A stretch of DNA of 8,081 nt from an uncultured Collinsella sp. (GTDB lineage Bacteria; Actinomycetota; Coriobacteriia; Coriobacteriales; Coriobacteriaceae), in NCBI GenBank assembly GCA_900765115.1, contig CAAFQK010000051.1, forward strand, positions 1 to 8,081, read 5' to 3'. Every line of letters starts with the position of its first letter. Positions within the stretch are counted from its first letter, which is position 1. Of the stretch, positions 1 through 5,703 are shown piece after piece. The position numbers and the translations under genes were made by a program. A model generated the notes under the pieces. It was given only the letters and a program-made list of their open reading frames with translations. It ran no database searches and was not told where the DNA came from.

Positions 1-81
1 AAGTTTCCTGCTCTACAGTCCTGCGCAAGACGGAAAGCACATTAAGTGCTTTCCTTTGCGTGCGGAACTCGCGATAAACTT
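1..81 (-). repeat. Structured 81-base repeat, left copy (inverted)
   Basis: This is the reverse complement of the element at 906-986, and both copies are 81 bases long. By direct comparison 70 of 81 positions agree. The core is a 9-bp perfect hairpin (32-40 with 46-54) around a 5-base loop. A 5-bp lower stem follows (24-28 with 56-60), and an outer 8-base pairing (17-24 with 62-69) has one mismatch and one wobble. The ends are AAGTTT and AAACTT, a 6-base terminal inverted repeat. The window starts at base 1, so the element or its flank may continue to the left. It lies upstream of the acetyltransferase promoter. Function is unknown; a terminator-like RNA, a protein-binding site or a miniature mobile element are all possible. 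Confidence 0.8.
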
Positions 82-92
82 CATATGCGGCC
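82..92 (+). repeat. Short direct repeat flanking left core (CATATGCGGCC)
   Basis: The 11-base string CATATGCGGCC follows the left repeat core immediately and occurs again at 987-997 immediately after the right core. It is in the same orientation in both places although the cores themselves are inverted. A CCCGGG follows a few bases later in both. It may be part of the element's recognition end or a conserved flank; its role is unknown. Confidence 0.6.
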
Positions 93-135
93 CTCCCGGG
101 CGCAAGCAAAAGGGCTGGTTAGCGCTGTTGGTCGC

Positions 136-166
136 TTGCTGGTCTTCTGTTCTTAGTTGATATACT
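136..166 (+). promoter_or_regulatory. Candidate extended -10 promoter for the acetyltransferase gene
   Basis: TATACT at 161-166 is preceded by TG and one base (158-160), which is an extended -10 arrangement. A possible -35, TTGCTG at 136-141, is 19 bases away, longer than the usual 17, so the extended -10 probably carries most of the strength. Transcription would begin near 173, giving a leader of about 28 bases. An inverted 6-base pair, GCAAGC (102-107) and GCTTGC (134-139), touches the -35 and could be an operator, but it is short enough to be chance. Confidence 0.5.
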
Positions 167-200
167 TTTTCGCATCTAACGCTTAGCCTAGGGGGTTGGC

Positions 201-821
201 ATGACAAATAAGGTTGAATGGGACCGCATGATTGCCGGGGAGCTCTATAGCCCCTATCGGGTTTACGACCATTCGTTTAGTAGGGTGCATGCGGCTCAGA
301 AGTTGTTTAATGAGTCGGAGTATTGGGCTGATTCGAGCGCCTTTGAGGAGCTAAAGAAGTGTTTTCGCGTTGCTCCGGACGATATGGTCTTAACGGCTCC
401 CGTTTATTTTGATCACGGTGACAGGGTTTCGTTTGGCAACCATTTCTATGCGAATACAGGTTTGACGATTCTGGACGAAAATTACGTGACCTTTGGCGAC
501 AACGTCTTTCTAGGACCCTATGTGAGTATATTTACTGCTGGGCATCCAATTGACGCCGATGTGCGCAATCTGGACCTTGAGTATGCTAAGCCTGTCACAA
601 TCGGCAACAACGTGTGGATCGGCGGCGGCGTGATTATCAATCCAGGCGTATCGGTCGGAGACGATGTGGTCATCGCCTCAGGTTCAGTTGTTGTTAAAGA
701 CGTTCCAAGCCACGTCATCATCGGCGGCAATCCAGCTCATATCATTCGAGAGATTACCGACAGCGATCGTAAGCTCTGGCAAGGCCAGCTGAATGCCTAC
801 AACGAGGCAATTGGATCATAG
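201..821 (+). CDS. Maltose/galactoside-type O-acetyltransferase
   Basis: The 206-residue product belongs to the left-handed beta-helix (hexapeptide repeat) acetyltransferases, closest in pattern to maltose and galactoside O-acetyltransferases, which move acetyl from acetyl-CoA to a sugar hydroxyl in the cytoplasm. The N-terminus carries the maltose-acetyltransferase cap motif (W7-R-M-I-A-G-E-L-Y, then P18). Hexapeptide repeats run from about residue 65 to 180, with the family's catalytic histidine in T112-A-G-H115-P. Length is normal for the family. The start is fixed by AGGGGG at 190-195, five bases before ATG. The gene stands alone, convergent with the six-gene minus-strand operon and bracketed by the inverted repeats. 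A sampled line (421-480) is 43% GC against 62% at 2401-2460 in the operon, a hint of separate origin. The true acceptor cannot be read from sequence; it could be a surface-glycan sugar or a detoxified thio-sugar. Confidence 0.9.
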   Translation: MTNKVEWDRMIAGELYSPYRVYDHSFSRVHAAQKLFNESEYWADSSAFEELKKCFRVAPDDMVLTAPVYFDHGDRVSFGNHFYANTGLTILDENYVTFGDNVFLGPYVSIFTAGHPIDADVRNLDLEYAKPVTIGNNVWIGGGVIINPGVSVGDDVVIASGSVVVKDVPSHVIIGGNPAHIIREITDSDRKLWQGQLNAYNEAIGS

Positions 822-850
822 CCTCGGCATTCCCGCAGATAAAACCTACT

Positions 851-881
851 AAAACAAACCTGTCCCTTATTGGCAGGTCTG
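851..881 (-). terminator. Intrinsic terminator of the minus-strand operon
   Basis: Read on the minus strand, CAGACCTG (881-874) pairs with CAGGTTTG (862-855) over 8 bp with one G-T wobble around an 11-base loop, and a TTTT tract (854-851) follows directly. This is the form of a rho-independent terminator. It sits 156 bases past the stop of the TsaB-RimI-TsaD gene, so the operon transcript would include the right repeat element. In plus-strand RNA the stem also forms with an A-C mismatch but lacks a U tract, so termination of the acetyltransferase gene here would be weaker. Confidence 0.6.
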
Positions 882-905
882 GGCTCAGCGGCCCCGGCAC
901 GGGCT

Positions 906-986
906 AAGTTTATCGCGAGTTCCGCACGAACAGGAGGCCACTTAATGTGGCCTCCGTCGTGAGCAGGACTGTAGAGCAGGAAAGTT
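906..986 (+). repeat. Structured 81-base repeat, right copy
   Basis: This is the second copy of the element at 1-81, in opposite orientation. Its central hairpin pairs 933-941 with 947-955 around the loop TTAAT, the same loop as the left copy. Positions 1-23 (906-928) and 964-983 are identical between copies. Of the 11 differences, 10 fall in paired arms and 8 make four complete base-pair exchanges (936-952, 937-951, 938-950, 931-959). The outer pairing is AGTTCCGC (918-925) with GCAGGACT (963-970). It lies in the 3' untranslated part of the minus-strand operon and downstream of the convergent acetyltransferase gene. Function is unknown. Confidence 0.85.
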
Positions 987-997
987 CATATGCGGCC
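987..997 (+). repeat. Short direct repeat flanking right core (CATATGCGGCC)
   Basis: This is the second occurrence of the 11-base string found at 82-92, again directly after the 81-base core on the plus strand. It is followed by a GC-rich stretch (998-1020) containing GGGGCCCGGG. No such string is found on the left side of this core. Confidence 0.6.
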
Positions 998-1036
998 GCT
1001 GGGGCCCGGGTGGGGCCGGGAACCGCACAAGCACGA

Positions 1037-3421
1037 CTACAGCGTCATGTTTGGATCGGCGTCGACGTCGAACGGCGAGATTTCTCCTCGGTCGAATTTA
1101 CGGCGGGCGACCTCCGCGATCATGGCAGCGTTGTCGGTGCATGCCGAAAGAGGCGGCACCGTCACGCGGATGCCCTGGCGCCCGAGCTTCTTGATCATCA
1201 TCTCGCGCAGATGCGGGTTGGCCGAGACGCCGCCACCGATGCAGTATTCCTTGCATCCGGTAGCGTGCAATGCGTTTTTGGCCTTCTTGTACTGCACGTC
1301 AAAGACAGCTGCCTCAAACGAAGCCGCCAGATCGGGCAGGTGAATCGTGCGACCGGCCTTGGTCTCCTGTTCAATGTAGAGCGTCACAGCGGTTTTAAGG
1401 CCCGAAAGCGAGAAGCGATAGTCTCCTCTGCTGTTAAGCGCACGGGGGAAATCGATCGCCTTGGGGTTGCCCGTCTCGGCCAGCTTGGAAATGATGGGGC
1501 CACCGGGATAGCCCAGACCCAACGCCTTGGCTACCTTGTCGAAGGCCTCGCCCACAGCGTCGTCGAGCGTCTCACCGAGCACCTCGTAGTCGCCCCACGC
1601 CTTCACGTGCACGAGCATGGTGTGCCCGCCCGAGACAAGCGTGAAGATAAACGGCGGTTTGAGGTCGGGTTGCGCCAGCAGGTTGGCAAACAGATGACCC
1701 TCAAGATGATTGACGCACACGAGCGGCTTGCCGGCAGCGCAGGCAAAGCCCTTGGCGAAGGCGACGCCAACCACGAGCGCGCCCACCAGGCCCGGACCCT
1801 GTGTCACGCCCACGGCGGCAAGCTCGCTGGGGGCAATGGCTCCGCCCGTAAGGCCCAGCGATGCTGCGGCATCCTCGAGCGCCGCATCCACGACACTCAC
1901 AATCACCTCAACGTGCTTGCGCGAGGCGATTTCGGGCACCACGCCGCCAAAACGGGCATGAAAATCAATCTGCGTCGACACCTGGTTAGCCAGCATATTG
2001 CCATCCGCATCGATAATCGCCACGGCCGTCTCGTCGCAGGAACTCTCGATAGCGAGCACTAGGCGGCGGCGCTCAATTTCGGCACGCTCCCCCTCGGAGC
2101 GCCCGGGCGCAGGCAGCGGCCATACGCGCTGCTCTACCGCCGTCGGCTCGGGCGAAGCATTGTCGACCGGAAGCACGAGGGGCAGCGGGGCCGTCATGAC
2201 GATGGCATCCTTGCCGGCACCATAGTAGCCGCGGCGCCGTCCTGCCTCGGTAAAGCCCAGAGCGTTATAAAGCGCGATCGCTCCCTCGTTGCCGTCCTCG
2301 ACCTCGAGCGAAGCCGTGGTGCAGCCGAGCATCTGGGCATCATAGCTCACATGCGACAGCAGCTTGCGGGCAATGCCCTCACGGCGATGTACCGGGTCGA
2401 CGGCGACATCCAGAATCTGCACATCACCGTCCACGACCATACCGCCGGCAAGGCCCAGTAGCTTGCCGTCGTCGTGTGCCACCCACCAACTACGCGGCGC
2501 AGCGACGTCCTCGCCCAGTTCGGACAGGAACATGCCCGGCGTCCACGCCTCGTGTCCGGCACCTTCAAAGCAGGCAGCCTCCAGCGCGCTCGCGCCCTCG
2601 GCATCCGCCGCGCCCATGGGACGGAACTGCAGATGACGACCGGCGAGCTCATCGGCAACGCCCGTAATTCCGCTCTGCGCACTCTCGGCAAGACCAAGAC
2701 GCTTGCGCTCGTTTTCCTCGGCATCCGAAAGGCGCGTGTAAATCGGCAGGACGCGGGCCGGATCGCCGTCACCCGCAGCGTGCGCGAGCAGCAAGCCCTC
2801 GCCCGAAGGCCACCACAGGTCGCGCTCCACGCAGCGGGCGGCCTCGTCCTCACCCAGCAGCTTGCCATAGCGCACGAGACCGTCACCGGTCAGCTGAACC
2901 TGGTCCCAGTCCGCTGCTCGGCGCCACTCATCGAGCGCCACGGCGGCCTTGACCACGTGTTCGCGCTCGAATTGACGCTCGGGACCCTCATCGACCAGCA
3001 TATACAGCGCCGGATATACCTCACCGCGCATAGCATCGGCCAAGATACCAAGCTTGCCGCGCACGCCAGCCTTCCACGCCGTCCAAGCGCAAGCGTCGAG
3101 CGTCGACACGCCCAGCAGCGGAACATTGGCACCACGCGCGAGGCCCTTGGCAGTGGAGATGCCGATGCGCACACCCGTAAAGGACCCCGGGCCGCGACCG
3201 ACCACATAGCAACCAACATCGCTGCGATCCAGACCGGCTTGAGCCAGCACGCCATCAACGGTATTCACGAGCTCAACGTTGGCGTGACGGCGACACATGT
3301 GGTCGCCACTCACGAGCTTCGTCTCGCCCGTCTGCCCATCAATCCAGCTTGCCGCGCAGGCAAGCATGTCGGTCGAGGTATCGAGCGCCACCACCAGCGC
3401 GTTGTCGTTATGCAAGCTCAT
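1037..3421 (-). CDS. TsaB-RimI-TsaD triple fusion: tRNA A37 threonylcarbamoylation and protein N-acetylation
   Basis: This 794-residue protein joins three families. Residues 9-235 are TsaB, the partner that dimerises with TsaD, with the motif GRGPGSFTGVRIG (75-87). Residues 263-412 are a RimI-type GNAT acetyltransferase, with the acetyl-CoA loop R346-R-E-G-I-A and the C-terminal N378-EGAIALYNALGF and YY (399-400); RimI acetylates the N-terminus of ribosomal protein S18. Residues 413-452 are a Pro/Glu-rich linker. Residues 453-794 are TsaD, which transfers threonylcarbamoyl to A37 of ANN-decoding tRNAs: E459-SSCDET, metal-binding H572 and H576 in NHLEGH, VSGGHT (596-601), GGGVSAN (729-735) and D763 in CTDNAAM. 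ATG at 3421 is chosen over an in-frame TTG at 3439 because the domain begins soon after it and overlap with tsaE is smaller. It overlaps the end of tsaE by 14 bases, so translation is probably coupled. TsaC, needed to make threonylcarbamoyl-AMP, is not in the window. Confidence 0.96.
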   Translation of the reverse strand: MSLHNDNALVVALDTSTDMLACAASWIDGQTGETKLVSGDHMCRRHANVELVNTVDGVLAQAGLDRSDVGCYVVGRGPGSFTGVRIGISTAKGLARGANVPLLGVSTLDACAWTAWKAGVRGKLGILADAMRGEVYPALYMLVDEGPERQFEREHVVKAAVALDEWRRAADWDQVQLTGDGLVRYGKLLGEDEAARCVERDLWWPSGEGLLLAHAAGDGDPARVLPIYTRLSDAEENERKRLGLAESAQSGITGVADELAGRHLQFRPMGAADAEGASALEAACFEGAGHEAWTPGMFLSELGEDVAAPRSWWVAHDDGKLLGLAGGMVVDGDVQILDVAVDPVHRREGIARKLLSHVSYDAQMLGCTTASLEVEDGNEGAIALYNALGFTEAGRRRGYYGAGKDAIVMTAPLPLVLPVDNASPEPTAVEQRVWPLPAPGRSEGERAEIERRRLVLAIESSCDETAVAIIDADGNMLANQVSTQIDFHARFGGVVPEIASRKHVEVIVSVVDAALEDAAASLGLTGGAIAPSELAAVGVTQGPGLVGALVVGVAFAKGFACAAGKPLVCVNHLEGHLFANLLAQPDLKPPFIFTLVSGGHTMLVHVKAWGDYEVLGETLDDAVGEAFDKVAKALGLGYPGGPIISKLAETGNPKAIDFPRALNSRGDYRFSLSGLKTAVTLYIEQETKAGRTIHLPDLAASFEAAVFDVQYKKAKNALHATGCKEYCIGGGVSANPHLREMMIKKLGRQGIRVTVPPLSACTDNAAMIAEVARRKFDRGEISPFDVDADPNMTL

Positions 3422-3914
3422 CTTGTACAGCCTTATCAATCAAATGGGAAAGCTCCATTGCGCGGTCACCGTGCGCCTCGAGCGTTATCGTTCGCACATC
3501 GCTGTCGCCCTCATCACGCTTGAGCGTCACCGAAAGATACTCATCCGTCAGCTCGTCCTGGAATTGTTCGCCCCATTCCAGCAGGCAAGCGCCCTCATAG
3601 CCCAGCACATCGAAAATGCCCGTATCCTCGAGCTCGTAGGCATGCTCCAGGCGGTATAGATCAAAGTGAAACAGCGGAATACGGCCTTGATCGTGAACGG
3701 CCATGAGCGCAAACGTAGGGCTCGTAACCATATGCCCATCGCCCAGCCCGCGCGAGACGCCCTTGGTAAAGTGAGTTTTGCCCACTCCCAGGCCACCGGT
3801 CAGGATGAGCACATCGCCGTCCTCAAGGCACGGTGCAATTAGCTCGCCAAAGTACTCTGTATCGGCAGCGCAAGTCGTTTTGTAAGTACCTACCCCCAGG
3901 CGCTCCAGGGACAT
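3408..3914 (-). CDS. tsaE: TsaE, ATPase of the tRNA threonylcarbamoyladenosine system
   Basis: TsaE is a small P-loop ATPase that binds the TsaB-TsaD dimer and is needed for repeated rounds of t6A37 formation on tRNA. The 168-residue product has the Walker A motif GGLGVGKT (40-47), the family motif SPTF (65-68), HFDLYRL (83-89) and EWGE (113-116), all in the expected order and at the usual length. The start at 3914 is preferred because the SD AAGGAG lies five bases upstream; an ATG at 3918 is out of frame and too close to that SD. It begins 12 bases after the glycosylase stop and its end overlaps the TsaB-RimI-TsaD start by 14 bases, which places the ATPase and its partners in one transcript. 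Confidence 0.95.
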   Translation of the reverse strand: MSLERLGVGTYKTTCAADTEYFGELIAPCLEDGDVLILTGGLGVGKTHFTKGVSRGLGDGHMVTSPTFALMAVHDQGRIPLFHFDLYRLEHAYELEDTGIFDVLGYEGACLLEWGEQFQDELTDEYLSVTLKRDEGDSDVRTITLEAHGDRAMELSHLIDKAVQDELA

Positions 3915-3926
3915 ACATGCTCCTTA

Positions 3927-4547
3927 TTATTCCGAGGCGTCCTCTGGTGCGGGATGTCGCTCCAGATAGTCGCCCAGCATCTTAAAGTCTTCCTCCAGCA
4001 GCTCCTGCCACGCTGGATTGCGTAGCGCTGCTGCCGGATGGAAAGTGGGCATCACCACAAAGTGCCCCATCTGATGGAACCTGCCGCGCAGCTTGGTAAT
4101 GCCGATCTCGGTCTTGAGCACAAAGTGCGTTGCGGGGTTGCCGAGCGTCACGATGATATCGGGCCAGATGCTTCGAATCTGCTCGCGCAAAAACGGTGAG
4201 CAAGCCAGCACTTCCTCGGGGCGCGGATTGCGGTTTCCCGGCGGGCGGCACTTAAGCACGTTGGCAATGTAGACGTCTTCGCGTTTGAGCCCCGCCAGCG
4301 ACAAAATGCCGTTGAGGTCCTCGCCTGCCGCCCCCACAAAGGGCTCGCCCTGCAAATCCTCATTGCGGCCCGGCGCCTCACCAATAAACATCACGCGAGC
4401 GCGGGGGCTTCCCACGCCAAACACGATATTGTGACGCGACTGATAGAGCTGGCAGAGGTGACAATCGCCCAAAACGGCCTCAATTTCCTCGAGTGCGACC
4501 TCACGTGGTGCCTGATGGGTATGGCCGGGGATGTGCATGACGCCCAT
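3927..4547 (-). CDS. Family 4 uracil-DNA glycosylase with 4Fe-4S cluster
   Basis: This 206-residue enzyme excises uracil from DNA at the start of base excision repair. Family 4 hallmarks are visible: the active-site motif GEAPGRNED (56-64), the second motif HPAAALRNP (170-178), and four cysteines, C29, C32, C100 and C116, in the spacing expected for the 4Fe-4S ligands. The sequence KCRPPGNRNP (99-108) is also typical. The C-terminus ends in a short acidic tail. ATG at 4547 is supported by GGAG five bases upstream, overlapping the alr stop; a second methionine at residue 4 is less well placed. It sits between alr and tsaE, a place with no obvious functional link to either, so its presence may reflect cotranscription of housekeeping genes only. 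Confidence 0.93.
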   Translation of the reverse strand: MGVMHIPGHTHQAPREVALEEIEAVLGDCHLCQLYQSRHNIVFGVGSPRARVMFIGEAPGRNEDLQGEPFVGAAGEDLNGILSLAGLKREDVYIANVLKCRPPGNRNPRPEEVLACSPFLREQIRSIWPDIIVTLGNPATHFVLKTEIGITKLRGRFHQMGHFVVMPTFHPAAALRNPAWQELLEEDFKMLGDYLERHPAPEDASE

Positions 4548-4555
4548 AGCGGCTC

Positions 4556-5701
4556 CTACACGTAGACCTTGTCGAGACGCATGCCAAAGCCGCAGGCGAC
4601 CTCGTAGTTAATCGTTCCGCGCAGTCGGGCCATCTCGTCCATAGTGATCTCGGCATCGCCATCGCGGCCGACAATGATCATCTCGTCACCATACTCGGCC
4701 TCGGGAATCTCGTGTGCCGGGTTGGACTGAATGGCGACCATAAACTGGTCCATGCAGATATTGCCAACCTGATGCACGCGCTCGCCGCGATACAGCACAT
4801 CCATACGATTGGAAAGTGTACGCGATAGGCCGTCGGCATAACCGATCGGCAGCGTACAGATCTGAACGCGCGTACGCGGTACGCGGTAGGTAAAACCGTA
4901 GCCCACGCCCTCACCCATCGCAGGGTGTGCCACGCGCGTCACGCGCGCATGGACGCTCATAACGGGATCAAGCTGCATCACGCGGCCACTCAGCTCGCAC
5001 GGCTGCATGCCATACAAGCCAACGCCGGCGCGAATCATATCAAAATGCATCGAGGGGTCGAGCATCGAGGACGGCGTGTTGGCGCAGTGCACGATACCGC
5101 ACTCAAAACCCGCATCCTTAATGGCCTGAACGGCCTCGGTAAAGCGCTGACACTGCAGCTTGTAGTCCCAGCCCGAAGGTTCATCGGCCGTGGCGAAGTG
5201 CGTAAATACGCCGTCGCACTGAATACCGCGATGGAAATTTATACCGCGGACAAAGTCGAGCACCTGTGTGTAGTGAACGCCGATACGATTCATGCCCGTC
5301 TCGATGGCGAGATGATACTTGCCCACTTTGCCCGCCGCGACGGCGCATTCGCCATACGCAAGAGCAAAGTCAGACGTATAGACCGAAGGCATGATATCAA
5401 ACTCGAGCAACGTCGGAATGGCCTCGATAGGCGGCTCGCTTAGGATGAGGATGGGTTTCGTAATCCCGCTCTGTCGGAGCTCAACGCCCTCGTTAACCGT
5501 CGCCACGGCAAACATGTCGGCACCGGCCGAATACATGATCTTGGCGCACTCAACAGCTCCATGACCATAAGCATCGGCCTTGACCACGCAGCACAGGCGC
5601 TGACGTGGATTCAGCAAGTTCTTATAGGCCCTCGTGTTGCGACGGAGCGCCCCGCGGTCGATCTCGACCCAGGACCAGCGCGTCAAATCGGCTTTATTCA
5701 T
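4556..5701 (-). CDS. alr: Alanine racemase
   Basis: Alr is the PLP enzyme that interconverts L- and D-alanine, supplying D-alanine for peptidoglycan. The 381-residue product has the PLP lysine K41 in VVKADAYGHG, R139 in ETGMNRIG, R224 in MIRAGVGLYG (facing the pyridine nitrogen in the family), the second catalytic base Y268 in GVGYGFTY, and PIGYADG (285-291) and GNICMDQ (313-319) of the C-terminal beta domain. Length is standard. ATG at 5701 follows the nnr stop by two bases. The SD is weak (GGA nine bases upstream), so translation probably depends on coupling to nnr. The order nnr-alr-...-tsaE matches a common actinobacterial arrangement apart from the glycosylase gene in between. Confidence 0.96.
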   Translation of the reverse strand: MNKADLTRWSWVEIDRGALRRNTRAYKNLLNPRQRLCCVVKADAYGHGAVECAKIMYSAGADMFAVATVNEGVELRQSGITKPILILSEPPIEAIPTLLEFDIMPSVYTSDFALAYGECAVAAGKVGKYHLAIETGMNRIGVHYTQVLDFVRGINFHRGIQCDGVFTHFATADEPSGWDYKLQCQRFTEAVQAIKDAGFECGIVHCANTPSSMLDPSMHFDMIRAGVGLYGMQPCELSGRVMQLDPVMSVHARVTRVAHPAMGEGVGYGFTYRVPRTRVQICTLPIGYADGLSRTLSNRMDVLYRGERVHQVGNICMDQFMVAIQSNPAHEIPEAEYGDEMIIVGRDGDAEITMDEMARLRGTINYEVACGFGMRLDKVYV

Positions 5702-5703
5702 GA

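Noticed and set aside
13..207. Small minus-strand open frame at the left edge
   Set aside because: It runs through the hairpin repeat and the acetyltransferase promoter and SD, and the peptide has no recognisable features.
1..997. CRISPR array or IS ends
   Set aside because: There are only two repeat copies, in opposite orientation and about 820 bases apart, with a normal metabolic gene and no transposase or spacer structure between them.
947..2062. Long plus-strand open frame (371 codons) opposite TsaD
   Set aside because: It is antisense to the well-supported TsaD domain, begins inside the repeat element, and its product is Arg/His-rich without any motif. High GC suppresses stops in this frame.
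3422..3439. TTG at 3439 as the start of the TsaB-RimI-TsaD gene
   Set aside because: It adds six residues before the conserved start, is a rare codon type, and deepens the overlap with tsaE; ATG at 3421 is simpler.
2474..3523. Plus-strand open frame of 349 codons opposite TsaB-RimI
   Set aside because: Antisense shadow of a gene with clear motifs; no SD and no recognisable domain.
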